A stretch of 64,000 nucleotides of DNA from Sulfurifustis variabilis. GTDB lineage: Bacteria > Pseudomonadota > Gammaproteobacteria > Acidiferrobacterales > Sulfurifustaceae. This document shows, one piece after another, positions 35,037 through 43,969 of the stretch; positions within the stretch are counted from its first letter, which is position 1, and each line of letters starts with the position of its first letter. The notes beneath the pieces are model-generated. The model was not told where the DNA came from and made no database searches. It saw only the letters and a list, made by a program, of their open reading frames with translations. The position numbers were made by a program, and so were the translations under genes. Location: positions 3,757,501 to 3,821,500 of the forward strand of contig NZ_AP014936.1 of the NCBI RefSeq assembly GCF_002355415.1. Direction: 5' to 3'.

Positions 35037-35599
35037 GTTCTTGTTCTCATGATCAGAACGGCCATCACGCCGGCCGCGGCTCCCGCTAGATGCGCACCGG
35101 GGAGAACCGGCCAGGCCGTGTGCTTGACGATGCCCCCACCGGATGCGAACTCCAGCCCCAGTTTCGCGGTCGCGGCGGCGGCGACCGCCGCCAGCAGCCA
35201 CCGCTGTCCTCCCTCCTGCCAGCGCGCGACGAGCCCGGCCGCGAGGAGGCCGTACAGCACCCCCGAAAGGCCGCAGTAGCGCCCGATGTCGGGCCGAAGC
35301 GTCCAGAGCCAGGCGTCGATCGCCGCCGCACTGATCCCAAATAGTAGTCCCCAGCGCGCGGGGTGCCGCTCGAAAAGCACGCCGAGCAGGCCGAGCCCCA
35401 GGAGGTTCGCAGCCAGGTGACTGGCGTCGGTGTGGGCGAGATGCCCTGTCACGAGCCGCCAGACCTCCCCATCGCCGATCGCCTCCCGGTCGAAAACGAG
35501 TGTCTCGGGGGCCGAACCGGCAATGAGGAACATGACGGCGGCGAGGACACCGAACGTCACGGATGCCCGAGGCACCGCCATGGCGGCCGGGCCGTTCAT
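35033..35599 (-). CDS. rrtA: Rhombosortase (rhomboid-type intramembrane protease)
   Basis: 188 aa with six helices. Rhomboid features include VWRLVTGHLAHTDASHLAANLLGLGLLG, the catalytic Ser in YCGLSGVLYGLLAAG and the catalytic His in PGAHLAGAAAG. The small size and the neighbouring GlyGly-CTERM lipoprotein identify it as rhombosortase. It cleaves GlyGly-CTERM tails in the inner membrane so the proteins can go to the cell surface. The ATG at 35599 overlaps the lipoprotein stop (ATGA); an internal ATG at 35581 is possible. Confidence 0.9.
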   Translation of the reverse strand: MNGPAAMAVPRASVTFGVLAAVMFLIAGSAPETLVFDREAIGDGEVWRLVTGHLAHTDASHLAANLLGLGLLGVLFERHPARWGLLFGISAAAIDAWLWTLRPDIGRYCGLSGVLYGLLAAGLVARWQEGGQRWLLAAVAAAATAKLGLEFASGGGIVKHTAWPVLPGAHLAGAAAGVMAVLIMRTRT

Positions 35600-36426
35600 C
35601 GCCGCGCCCGGCGCAGCCCCCATGCAAGGGGGGCGAGCAAAAGCAGCATCCACGCGTCGAGCGCGCCCGAGCCCGAGAAGCCGGGCCGGTACGAGACCTT
35701 CACGCTCTTGTCCTGCTTGATGCGTTCCTTGAAACCGTCGATCTCGGTGCCGAGGTTCGCGATCATGTCGACGGTCGCGAGATCGAAGCCCTCCTCCATC
35801 GCCACGCGGCGCTTCACGTCGTCGCCGATGTAGGTCGAGTAGTGCTTGTTCGCGGCCACCCCCGGAGCATGAAAGAGCAGCTTGTGGGTACGCACGTCGA
35901 ACACCGCCGTGTCGACGAAGGTCCGTACCTCGTGGCGGTTGGCCGGGACGGTATAGGCACCGACGATGGTCCAGTAGAGGAACCCGAGGTTCGTCTGGTC
36001 CGTGTTCGCCACCTGGTCGTACGAGACGAGCGCGATCACGTCGAGGTTGAACAGCCGCGCGATCTGGTCGAGCGTCCCGAAGCCCTTGCCCGACCGCATG
36101 AAGGCGTCGGGGATGAGCACGATCTGGTTGATGAAGGGGCGGTCGAGAAACGCCGCCTTGGCCTTGATGAGCAGCTCGTTCTTCTTCGGCTCCGAGAGCG
36201 CGCCCCGCGACTCGGGCACGAAGCCGATGCCGACGTTGAGCGGCAGCGGCAGGTTCGGCACGGTCTGGTCGTAGGCCGGGGGCAGCTCGCCCTTGGGGTA
36301 GAGGAAGTCCACCAGGCTGCTCGAGACGCTCTCGCGGCTGCGGTTCATGTGGGCGCAGCCCGCTATGAGCACCGCCACCCAAACGGCCACGACGGTCCAG
36401 AACCAGGGAAAACTTCGCGTTTTCAT
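35596..36426 (-). CDS. Rhombotarget lipoprotein with GlyGly-CTERM tail
   Basis: 276 aa from the ATG at 36426, which has GAGGAG at the best spacing; the ATG at 36432 sits too close to it. The lipobox LIAGC gives Cys24. The C-terminus has the GlyGly-CTERM layout: a GSGAL motif, a hydrophobic run WMLLLLAPLAWGL and a basic end RRARR. It is encoded directly upstream of rhombosortase, its presumed processing enzyme. The main domain (about 40-240) is mixed alpha/beta and has no known function. Confidence 0.9.
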   Translation of the reverse strand: MKTRSFPWFWTVVAVWVAVLIAGCAHMNRSRESVSSSLVDFLYPKGELPPAYDQTVPNLPLPLNVGIGFVPESRGALSEPKKNELLIKAKAAFLDRPFINQIVLIPDAFMRSGKGFGTLDQIARLFNLDVIALVSYDQVANTDQTNLGFLYWTIVGAYTVPANRHEVRTFVDTAVFDVRTHKLLFHAPGVAANKHYSTYIGDDVKRRVAMEEGFDLATVDMIANLGTEIDGFKERIKQDKSVKVSYRPGFSGSGALDAWMLLLLAPLAWGLRRARR

Positions 36427-36461
36427 AGCCATCTCCTCGTGTTGTGTCGGGCAGCGTCCCG

Positions 36462-36490
36462 TTGACATAATGAACGCTGTTCAATATTCT
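36462..36490 (+). promoter_or_regulatory. Promoter of the TetR-aas-lplT operon
   Basis: TTGACA (36462-36467), a 17-base spacer and TATTCT (36485-36490) form a near-consensus sigma-70 promoter 37 bases before the TetR ATG. An operator fills the spacer, so a bound repressor would block RNA polymerase. Confidence 0.75.
36471..36483. promoter_or_regulatory. TetR-type operator, copy 1
   Basis: TGAACGCTGTTCA is a palindrome with 5-base arms (TGAAC/GTTCA). It lies between the -35 and -10 boxes of the TetR gene promoter and within the region that must also serve the divergent rhombotarget gene. Confidence 0.75.
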
Positions 36491-36501
36491 TAGCACTATA
36501 C

Positions 36502-36514
36502 TGAACGATGTTCA
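36502..36514. promoter_or_regulatory. TetR-type operator, copy 2
   Basis: TGAACGATGTTCA has the same arms as copy 1 and differs only in the centre. The two centres are 31 bases apart, about three helical turns, so two dimers would bind the same DNA face. It lies downstream of the -10 box and before the ATG. Confidence 0.75.
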
Positions 36515-36526
36515 ATAGGGGGCGGC

Positions 36527-37147
36527 ATGGGACGGCGGAGCAAGCAGGCGGAGCACAGCCCGGAGGAGATCCGGGAGATGGCGCTGGCGGCGGCCAAGCG
36601 CATCGTGGCCAAGCAGGGCTACGGGGCGCTATCGACCCGCAAGGTGGCGGCCGACATCGGCTATGCGGTCGGAAGCCTCTACCTCGTCTTCAAGAATCTC
36701 GACGACCTGATCCTGCACGTGAACGGCTCGACCCTGGACGACCTCCACAACGCGCTCGAGGCGACGGCCGTGCGCTGCAGGGATCCGGAGACGTGCCTCC
36801 TCGCGCTCGCCCGCGAGTACATCCAGTTCGCGTTCACTAACCGGGCGCTCTGGAGCCTCGTCTTCGAGCACCCCGCTCCGCAGCGGCGGCCCACCTGGTA
36901 CCAGGACAAGGTGGCGCGCATGTTCGAGATGGTCGAGGGGCAGCTGCGGGGAATCGCACCCGAGCGCGCGCCCAAGGACCTGAAGCTCGCCGCCCACGCG
37001 CTCTGGAGCGGCGTTCACGGGGTGTCCGTGCTCGGCCTCGCCGACCGGCTCGACGAGAGCGGGCGCGCGGCGGCCGAGAAGCTCGCCGCCTCGCTCGTCA
37101 CGAACTACCTGGTCGGCTTCAAGCAAAAAACCAAGAACCGCGGCTAG
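36527..37147 (+). CDS. TetR family regulator of the aas-lplT operon
   Basis: 206 aa. The helix-turn-helix (about 35-55) reads TRKVAADIGYAVGSLYLVFKNLDDLI; a C-terminal ligand domain with WSLVFEHPAP and the TetR_C-type end follows. It begins a plus-strand operon with the acyltransferase/ligase gene 27 bases on. Two identical-arm operators in its own promoter imply autorepression. The shared intergenic region suggests it also controls the rhombotarget-rhombosortase operon. The ligand is probably a fatty acid or acyl-CoA (inference). Confidence 0.9.
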   Translation: MGRRSKQAEHSPEEIREMALAAAKRIVAKQGYGALSTRKVAADIGYAVGSLYLVFKNLDDLILHVNGSTLDDLHNALEATAVRCRDPETCLLALAREYIQFAFTNRALWSLVFEHPAPQRRPTWYQDKVARMFEMVEGQLRGIAPERAPKDLKLAAHALWSGVHGVSVLGLADRLDESGRAAAEKLAASLVTNYLVGFKQKTKNRG

Positions 37148-37174
37148 ACTCGAAGGGCCGCAAGGGAGGATTCC

Positions 37175-39337
37175 ATGGGTTGGCTCAAAACGATCATAAG
37201 AACCGTGCTGCGGCTCTGCTACCGGGTCGAGGTCAGCGGGCTCGAGCACTTCCACGCGGCGGGTCCGCGCGTCCTCGTCGTCGCGAACCACACCTCGTTT
37301 CTCGACGCCGTCCTGCTCGCCGCCTTCCTGCCCGACGACCTCACCTTCGCGATCAACACGCACATCGCGCGGCGCTGGTGGGTGCGCCCGTTTCTGAGAC
37401 TCGTCCGCTCCTTTCCCATGGACCCGACCAGCCCCTACTCCACGCGGGCGCTGATCCGCTATCTCCAGGAGGACCGCAAGGCGGCGATCTTTCCCGAGGG
37501 CCGGATCACGGTCACCGGCTCGCTCATGAAGATCTACGACGGCACCGGCATGATCGCCGACAAGTCGCGCTCGGTGCTGCTGCCCGTGCGCATCGACGGG
37601 GCGCAGTACACGCCGTTCTCGCGCCTGCGCGGGCGGGTGCGGCTGCGCTGGTTCCCGCGCATCCGGCTGACGATCCAGCCTCCGACCCGGATCGAGCTGC
37701 CCGAGACCGTCCGCGGCCGGGCGCGCCGCCAGAAGGCCGGTGCCGTGCTGTCCGACATCATGACCCAGATGATGTTCGCGACCTCGAATTACCGTAAGAC
37801 GCTGTTCGACGCGCTGCTCGACGCGAAACACATTCACGGCGGACGGCATCCGGTCGTCGAGGACATCGAGCGTCGACCGCTGAGCTACCGCGACCTCGTG
37901 ATGCGCGCCTTCATTCTCGGGCGCCTGACGGCGCGGATCACCAAGCGGGAGGCGCCCGTCGGCGTGCTGCTTCCCAATGCGGCGGGTACCGCGGTCGTCT
38001 TTTTCGGCCTGCACCTCTACGGCCGCGTCCCGGCGATGCTCAACTACACGGTCGGCGTGCAGGGCATGCTGTCGGCCTGCCGCACCGCCGGCATCCATAC
38101 GGTGCTCACCTCGCGCCGGTTCGTCGAGGCCGCGAAACTCGGGGCGGCCGTCGAAGCCCTCTGCAAGGAAGTCGAGGTCGTCTTCGTCGACGATCTCCGC
38201 CACCGGGTCGGCGCGCTGGACAAGCTCAGCGCGCTCCTCGCGGTCCCGTTCGCGCGCCTGCTCTACCACGGCTTCCTCGGGGCGCCGAAGCCCGAGAGTC
38301 CCGCCGTCATCCTCTTCACCTCGGGCTCGGAGGGCGCGCCCAAGGGCGTGGTCCTGTCGCACGCGAACCTCCTCGCGAACGCGCAGCAGATCGCCGCGCG
38401 CTTCGCCTTCAGCAGCCGCGACAAGATCCTGAACGCCCTGCCGGTGTTCCACTCCTTCGGGCTCACGGCCGGCACCCTGCTACCGATCCTCGCCGGCATG
38501 CGGACCTTCTTCTATCCGTCGCCGCTGCACTACCGGATCGTTCCGGAGATGGCCTACGACGTGAACGCGACCGTGCTGTTCGGCACGAACACCTTCCTCA
38601 AGGGCTACGCGCGCTACGCGCACCCGTACGACTTCTACAGCGTGCGCTACGTCTTCGCCGGCGCCGAGAAGCTGCAGGACGACGTCCGTCGCGTGTGGAT
38701 GGAGAAGTTCGGCGTGCGGATCTTCGAAGGCTACGGCGCCACCGAGACGAGCCCGGTACTGACGGCGAACACGCCCATGGACTATCGCCCGGGCAGCCCG
38801 GGACGCTTCGTGCCCGGCATCGAATACCGCCTCGAGCCCGTGTCCGGCGTGGAAACCGGCGGCCGCCTGCACGTGCGCGGCCCGAACGTCATGCTCGGCT
38901 ACCTGCTCGCCGACCGCCCGGGCGAGCTCGTCCCGCCCCGCTCCTCCCTCGGGGAAGGCTGGTACGACACGGGCGACATCGTCACCGTGGACGAGGACGG
39001 ATTCCTATATATACAGGGCCGGGCCAAGCGCTTCGCGAAGGTCGGCGGCGAGATGGTCTCGCTCGCGCTGGTCGAGGAGCTGGCGGCCCGCACCTGGCCG
39101 GAGGCGCAGCACGCGGTCATCAACCTGCCGGACGCGCAGAAGGGCGAGCAGCTCGTGCTGCTCACGAACCGGCGCGACGCGAGCCGCGCGGAGCTCCTCG
39201 CGCGCGCCCGGGCCGACGGCATCGGGGAGATCAACGTGCCCAAGCGCATCGTGACGACGAAGAACCTGCCGGTGCTCGGCACGGGGAAGACGGACTATGC
39301 GGCGGCGAGAGCGTTCGTCGAGAAGGAGGTGGCGTGA
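37175..39337 (+). CDS. aas: Bifunctional lysophospholipid acyltransferase/acyl-ACP synthetase
   Basis: 720 aa, the same as E. coli Aas (719). The PlsC-type acyltransferase domain (about 1-190) has NHTSFLD (38-44) and FPEGR (106-110). The AMP-binding domain (about 215-715) has ILFTSGSEGAPKGVVLSHANL, EGYGATETSPVLTANT and YDTGDIVTVDEDGFLYIQGR, with a late lysine in PVLGTGKTDY. It re-acylates lyso-phosphatidylethanolamine taken up by LplT. The ribosome site GGGAGGA is clear; the stop overlaps lplT by one base. Confidence 0.93.
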   Translation: MGWLKTIIRTVLRLCYRVEVSGLEHFHAAGPRVLVVANHTSFLDAVLLAAFLPDDLTFAINTHIARRWWVRPFLRLVRSFPMDPTSPYSTRALIRYLQEDRKAAIFPEGRITVTGSLMKIYDGTGMIADKSRSVLLPVRIDGAQYTPFSRLRGRVRLRWFPRIRLTIQPPTRIELPETVRGRARRQKAGAVLSDIMTQMMFATSNYRKTLFDALLDAKHIHGGRHPVVEDIERRPLSYRDLVMRAFILGRLTARITKREAPVGVLLPNAAGTAVVFFGLHLYGRVPAMLNYTVGVQGMLSACRTAGIHTVLTSRRFVEAAKLGAAVEALCKEVEVVFVDDLRHRVGALDKLSALLAVPFARLLYHGFLGAPKPESPAVILFTSGSEGAPKGVVLSHANLLANAQQIAARFAFSSRDKILNALPVFHSFGLTAGTLLPILAGMRTFFYPSPLHYRIVPEMAYDVNATVLFGTNTFLKGYARYAHPYDFYSVRYVFAGAEKLQDDVRRVWMEKFGVRIFEGYGATETSPVLTANTPMDYRPGSPGRFVPGIEYRLEPVSGVETGGRLHVRGPNVMLGYLLADRPGELVPPRSSLGEGWYDTGDIVTVDEDGFLYIQGRAKRFAKVGGEMVSLALVEELAARTWPEAQHAVINLPDAQKGEQLVLLTNRRDASRAELLARARADGIGEINVPKRIVTTKNLPVLGTGKTDYAAARAFVEKEVA

Positions 39338-40545
39338 TGACCCGCGGCCTCTATGCGCTCCTCGTCGCGCAGTTCCTGACGGCGTTCGCGGACAACGCGA
39401 TCCTGTTCACCGCGATCGCCATGGTCCTGAACGCGCCCGGCACCGGCGCCTGGTACATCCCGGCGCTGCAGAGCGCCTTCCTCATCGCGTTCGTCGTGCT
39501 CGCGCCCTGGGTCGGCCCGTTCGCCGACAACCGGCCGAAGGCCGTGGTGCTGATGATCGGGAACCTGCTCAAGGGCGCCGGGGCCCTGCTGATTCTCGTC
39601 GGGCTCGAGCCGCTCCTCGCCTATGCCCTCGTCGGCGTCGGCGCCGCCGTCTACGGGCCGGCGAAGTACGGCATCCTGCCCGAGATGCTGCCGCACGATC
39701 GCCTGGTGCAGGCGAACAGCCTGATCGAGGGCTCGACCATCGTCGCCATCATCGCCGGCACGGTCGTCGGGGCGCGCGTCGCGGACGCCTCGATCCACTC
39801 GGCGCTGCTCGTCGTCGTCGCCTGCTACGGCCTCTCGCTCGCGACGACGTTCCTGATCCCGCGGATCACGCCGCGCCACGCCGGCGAGGGACGGGGGGTG
39901 CGCCATTTCATCGACATGATGCGCACGCTCTTCGCGAGCAGCCGCGCCCGCTTCGTCATGCTCGGCACCAGTCTGTTCTGGGCCGCCGCCGCGGTGCTGC
40001 GCCTGCTCCTCGTCGCGTGGGCGCCGGTCGTGCTCCTCACGCGCAACACCGCCGACATCGCCGACCTCACGCTCGCCCTCGCCATCGGCATCGTGATCGG
40101 GGCGGTGCTCGTGCCCAAACTCATCCCGATCGAGCGGCTGCGCCGCGCGCGCCTCGCGGCCTACGCGATGGGCGTCTTCATCCTGGTGCTGAGCCAGATC
40201 GAGGCCGTCTGGCCGGCGCGCGCGGCGCTCGTCTTCGTCGGCATCACCGGCGGACTCTTCATGGTCCCCGTGAACGCCGCCCTCCAGGAGATCGGCCACC
40301 TGACCATCGGCAGCGGCGGCGCCGTGGCGCTTCAGAACTTCTTCGAGAACGTCGCGATGCTCACGACCGTCGGCGTCTACACCTTCGCCGCCGCGAACGG
40401 CGCGCCTCCGGTAGCCTCGATCGTGACCGTCGGCATCCTGGTCCTCATCGCCACGTTCCTCGTCTCCTGGCATTTGCCGCCGGATCCGAACGGCAAGGGG
40501 CAGGAGTCCGTCATCGCTCGGGGGGCGGGCGGGGAGACCGGCTAG
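39337..40545 (+). CDS. lplT: Lysophospholipid transporter LplT
   Basis: 402 aa, an MFS permease with 11-12 helices. FLTAFADNAILFTAIAMVLN, LIAFVVLAPWVGPFADNRPK and GPAKYGILPEMLPHDRLVQANSLIEGSTI are LplT signatures. It flips lyso-phospholipids from the outer to the inner leaflet for Aas. It starts inside the aas stop (TGATG), a typical aas-lplT arrangement. Confidence 0.93.
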   Translation: MTRGLYALLVAQFLTAFADNAILFTAIAMVLNAPGTGAWYIPALQSAFLIAFVVLAPWVGPFADNRPKAVVLMIGNLLKGAGALLILVGLEPLLAYALVGVGAAVYGPAKYGILPEMLPHDRLVQANSLIEGSTIVAIIAGTVVGARVADASIHSALLVVVACYGLSLATTFLIPRITPRHAGEGRGVRHFIDMMRTLFASSRARFVMLGTSLFWAAAAVLRLLLVAWAPVVLLTRNTADIADLTLALAIGIVIGAVLVPKLIPIERLRRARLAAYAMGVFILVLSQIEAVWPARAALVFVGITGGLFMVPVNAALQEIGHLTIGSGGAVALQNFFENVAMLTTVGVYTFAAANGAPPVASIVTVGILVLIATFLVSWHLPPDPNGKGQESVIARGAGGETG

Positions 40546-40561
40546 GGAACGGGCCGCGATC

Positions 40562-41620
40562 TCAGAGCCAACGCTTTTTCCGGAAATAAGCCAGCATTCC
40601 GGCGCCCAATCCCAACATGGCGAGCCAGGTGACGGGGTAGCCCCAGGGCGAGTCGAGCTCCGGCATGTGACGGAAGTTCATGCCGTAGACGCTCGCGATG
40701 AAGGTCGGCGGGATGAACACCGTCGCGATGACGGTGAGCACCTTGATCACCTCGTTCAGGCGATTCGTCGAGCTCGACATGTAGAGCTCGAGCATTCCCG
40801 AGAGGACCTCGCGAAACGTCTCGATCGTGTCGACGACATGGATCGTATGGTCGTAGACGTCGCGGAGGTAGACGGCGGTCTCCGGGCGGATCAGCGCCGA
40901 GCGCTCGCGCTCCAGGCCGCCGATCACCTCGCGCAACGGCCAGACCGAGCGCCGCAGCACGAGCGTTTCGCGCCGCAGATGGTGGAGGAGGCGCAGCGTC
41001 TGCGGTCCGGGGCCGGAGACGAGCTCGTCCTGCAAGGCGTCGATGCGCTCGCCGAGACGTTCGAGCACGATGAAGTAGTTGTCCACCACCCGGTCCAGCA
41101 GCAGGTAGGCAAGGTAGTCGGCTCCGGACTGCCGTACGCGGGCGCGGTCCTTGTCGATCAGCGCCTCCACCGAGGCGAACGCGCCGCTCGGGCCCTCCTC
41201 GACCGATACGACGTAGTTCTTCCCGAGGACGATGCTGATCTGCTCGATCTCGATCGCGTCTTCCGTCCCGTCGCTCAGCATCTTGAGGACCAGGTAGGCG
41301 TATTCGCCGTAATCCTCGAACTTGGTCCGCTGGTCGGTATTCAGGATGTCCTCGATGACCAACGGGTGCAGGCCGAGTTGTTCCAGCCGCTTCAGACGTT
41401 CGGCGTCGTGGGCGCCCACGGCATGCAGCCACGTGATCCCCGGACGCGCGAGGTACGGCAGCGCCTCCTCGACGGCCGCGATCTGCCGACGCTCGAGCGC
41501 GCCGTCCTCGTAGTGCACGAGACGAAGCTCCGTGGTCTCGCTCCGCCGCTCCCCGATGTGCACCGGCGTGCCGGGCGGCAGTCCCGCCTTCCGCGAGCGC
41601 TTCTTGAGCAATCTGCGCAT
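40562..41620 (-). CDS. corA: CorA magnesium/cobalt channel
   Basis: 352 aa from the ATG at 41620 (an in-frame ATG at 41674 would add 18 residues). A large cytoplasmic funnel precedes two C-terminal helices. The signature YGMNF lies at the end of the first helix, followed by the acidic loop MPELDSPWGYP. LRDVYDHTIHVVDTIE is the long stalk helix. It carries Mg2+ through the inner membrane. It is convergent with lplT, 16 bases apart. Confidence 0.94.
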   Translation of the reverse strand: MRRLLKKRSRKAGLPPGTPVHIGERRSETTELRLVHYEDGALERRQIAAVEEALPYLARPGITWLHAVGAHDAERLKRLEQLGLHPLVIEDILNTDQRTKFEDYGEYAYLVLKMLSDGTEDAIEIEQISIVLGKNYVVSVEEGPSGAFASVEALIDKDRARVRQSGADYLAYLLLDRVVDNYFIVLERLGERIDALQDELVSGPGPQTLRLLHHLRRETLVLRRSVWPLREVIGGLERERSALIRPETAVYLRDVYDHTIHVVDTIETFREVLSGMLELYMSSSTNRLNEVIKVLTVIATVFIPPTFIASVYGMNFRHMPELDSPWGYPVTWLAMLGLGAGMLAYFRKKRWL

Positions 41621-42133
41621 ACAGCACCTTTGCAAGAATCGTTGGCCCGGTTCGTATGATCCATCAAGCGACATGAGGAAAGAAGAACGGGCAACTCGAA
41701 CAGCCGCTTTGCTGCTCGAATTAACATTGGAACAATCGAAATCGCCTCGTAAGTCGGAGAGGACGAGGTGAAAAATACTCTAACGCCGGTGACGAGGGCG
41801 TTGCGTGCAATACCTTTCCCGCTCTTTTCTCCGTTGGCTTCGGGGTCGAGCTTTCCGCGAAGATCGATGCGCTGAAGATACAACGGCTATCGATTTCCTA
41901 GAGGCCACATCCCCTCACACCTTAGCGACTCTCGACCCGTCGAGCCGGCTTCGCCGTCGCCGCGGGAATATTAAGAAAGCCTGAAACGTCGCGCGCCCGC
42001 GTTTGCGCTGCACGGCTTTGTTTGTCACAGTCGGTGTCGACGCCGCGCGCCGGCAGATGTACTCCAGGGAAGGCAGGCGCCCAGACGGAGACGCGCTGCG
42101 CGATTCACGCACAATAACCCTCGGAGGAGCATC
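41621..42133. other. 513-base non-coding region between corA and a DsrE-like gene
   Basis: No frame here looks coded. It is AT-richer than its surroundings near 41690-41780. It ends with a strong ribosome site (GGAGGAGC) for the DsrE-like gene. It must hold divergent promoters for corA and that gene; its length leaves room for a leader RNA or small RNA, which I cannot confirm. Confidence 0.5.
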
Positions 42134-42715
42134 ATGCGTTTCACCGCTGTTATCAGCGCCACCACCCTGTTGTTCGCCGCTTCCGCTCAGGCCGGGCCGA
42201 GCTCCAACAGCAACATCGCCTGCCCGGTCGGGCTGGTGAGCGGGCTCGATCTCGATACCGAATTCGGTCCGGGTACGGCCGCGCTCACGAAGTGCCTGGA
42301 GAAGCGTACCCACGTCAAACTGGTCTTCCAGATCAACCAGGCGCCGCCCTACGCGCTCGGCAACATCGCCAACGTGATCGACGACTACGAGATCACGCAC
42401 GGCATGAAGGCGGGCCGCGATTACGAGATCGCCGCCATCGTGCACAGCGCCGGCGGGACGACGGTGGTGAAGAACGACGTGCTGCTCGCGCACGGCAAGC
42501 CCGGCAACCCGGGCGAGGCCCAGGTGCGGGCGCTGATCGAGCGGGGCGTGAAGTTCTACTTCTGCCAGAACACGACGCGCGCCTACCTCAAGAACGGGAC
42601 GCTCACCCCCGGCAACGCGACCGCCGAGATCATCGAGGGCGTGGAGTACACGACCGCCGGCCTCTCGTCGCTGGGTGACTTCCAGAGCAGCGGCTGGACG
42701 TACGTGCAGCCGTAG
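42134..42715 (+). CDS. Exported DsrE/DsrF-like protein
   Basis: 193 aa. A signal peptide (MRFTAVISATTLLFAASAQA) is followed by a DsrE-fold domain: HVKLVFQINQAP, IAAIVHSAGGTTVVKND, RALIERGVKFYFCQNTTRAYL and a tail SLGDFQSSGWTYVQP. The Cys in FYFCQNT sits where DsrE-like proteins carry a persulfide-forming residue. Periplasmic sulfur trafficking is plausible. It is a single-gene unit ended by a strong terminator. Confidence 0.84.
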   Translation: MRFTAVISATTLLFAASAQAGPSSNSNIACPVGLVSGLDLDTEFGPGTAALTKCLEKRTHVKLVFQINQAPPYALGNIANVIDDYEITHGMKAGRDYEIAAIVHSAGGTTVVKNDVLLAHGKPGNPGEAQVRALIERGVKFYFCQNTTRAYLKNGTLTPGNATAEIIEGVEYTTAGLSSLGDFQSSGWTYVQP

Positions 42716-42739
42716 ACCTCTAGGAAAAGCGGCAAACCG

Positions 42740-42776
42740 GGCCCCGGCGGCGGATTCCGCCTCCGGGGCCTTTTTT
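42740..42776 (+). terminator. Rho-independent terminator
   Basis: A GC-rich stem (GGCCCCGG ... CCGGGGCC, with a further GCGG/CCGC pairing inside) runs 42740-42770 and is followed by six T. It starts 25 bases after the DsrE-like stop. Confidence 0.88.
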
Positions 42777-42859
42777 CATACGGCTGGCTGGTGACCTCGA
42801 ATTGGTGGAGCTGCCAGAATAGGTTGCTCGCCATTCCCCCTAAACACTGATCAAGTGCC

Positions 42860-43534
42860 ATGTGCGGCCGGTTGAACGTCCACGACAGCACGGCAATCCA
42901 GAAGCTGATGTCCGGGCTCGGGCTGCCGGCGCTTCCGTCGCGGCCGCCGCGGTACAACATCACGCCGACCTCGCCCGTCGACGTCGTGCTGGCGATGGAC
43001 GACATCGCCGAGATGGAGTGGGCGATCGAGTTCCGTGATTTCCGGCATCCGAACACCAAGGTGGAGACGGTGAAGCGCCGGCCGGATCTACAGAAGCTGC
43101 TGCGCGACAACCGCTGCCTCGTGCCAGTCAATCGCTTCTACGAATGGCCCGACCCGGCGGTGAGACCCAAGTGGCAGGGAATCAAGACCCGGTTCTGCAT
43201 CCACACGCCGGAGGACGTCATGCTCCTCGGCGGCATTTACAGGATCAATCCGCACGGCGTCATGCAGTTCAACATCCTCACGACGGACCCCAACGAGCAG
43301 ATCGCCGACTTCCACCACCGCATGCCGGTCATCGTGCCGCCCGCGAAGGCGCCGGCGTGGATGCGGAGGCGCGATCTCGCAGAGGTGTACGCGATGACCG
43401 AGCCCTATCCCAACGAGCTCATCGTCTATGAATGCGACGGATTCGTGGACAGCGGCCGCAATGACGACCCGCGATGCATGCAGCCGGCGGCGCGTACTGG
43501 CGAGCGCTCGCAACCCCAAGGACAGCTTCTCTAG
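42860..43534 (+). CDS. SOS response-associated peptidase (YedK/HMCES)
   Basis: 224 aa. Catalytic Cys2 (MCGRLN) becomes the new N-terminus and crosslinks to abasic sites in single-stranded DNA. The other conserved residues are in PRYNITPTS (Asn), VNRFYEWP (Glu) and HHRMPVIVP (His). The protein protects abasic DNA during replication. It is monocistronic after the terminator. The last 25 or so residues (SGRNDDPRC...) look like a variable tail. Confidence 0.92.
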   Translation: MCGRLNVHDSTAIQKLMSGLGLPALPSRPPRYNITPTSPVDVVLAMDDIAEMEWAIEFRDFRHPNTKVETVKRRPDLQKLLRDNRCLVPVNRFYEWPDPAVRPKWQGIKTRFCIHTPEDVMLLGGIYRINPHGVMQFNILTTDPNEQIADFHHRMPVIVPPAKAPAWMRRRDLAEVYAMTEPYPNELIVYECDGFVDSGRNDDPRCMQPAARTGERSQPQGQLL

Positions 43535-43576
43535 CTCACCCGATGCTGCCGGATCCCCGGACAGCGAAATGGACGC

Positions 43577-43969
43577 TCAGTACCCGAATTCGCCCGACCA
43601 GCGCCCCCTGTAATCGAGCGAGATCCAGCGTGGCATGAATGCGGCCGCGCGCTTGAGCGGCAGCCGTTCGAGATCGGGCCGTCCCTCCACGTCGCCGACG
43701 ACGCAGGCACGCGTCGTGACGGCGCGGAAGCTGACGTTGACGTTCGGGGTCAGCGCGCCGCGGGCGACGGCGTCGCGGGGCGCGGAGAGAAAATACACGC
43801 GCTTGCGCAGGAAGCAGCTGAAGTAGAGCTCCATCTCGATTTCGAGCGCCTCGCGCTGGTCGCGAAGCGCGCGCTCGGCGCGCCGGGTGAGGCGCAGGTC
43901 GAGGGTGCGGCCGCCGAGGAGCAGTTGCGGGGGAATACCGGGGTCGGCGAGCGGCCGGACGGCGTTCAT
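43577..43969 (-). CDS. Conserved-looking protein of unknown function
   Basis: 130 aa, soluble, alpha then beta. A charged helix (LTRRAERALRDQREALEIEMELYFSC) is followed by FLRKRVYFL and a C-terminal strand region ending PRWISLDYRGRWSGEFGY. I do not recognise a family. It overlaps the rhodanese stop by 4 bases, so it is translated together with it and may serve in the same process. Confidence 0.6.
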   Translation of the reverse strand: MNAVRPLADPGIPPQLLLGGRTLDLRLTRRAERALRDQREALEIEMELYFSCFLRKRVYFLSAPRDAVARGALTPNVNVSFRAVTTRACVVGDVEGRPDLERLPLKRAAAFMPRWISLDYRGRWSGEFGY

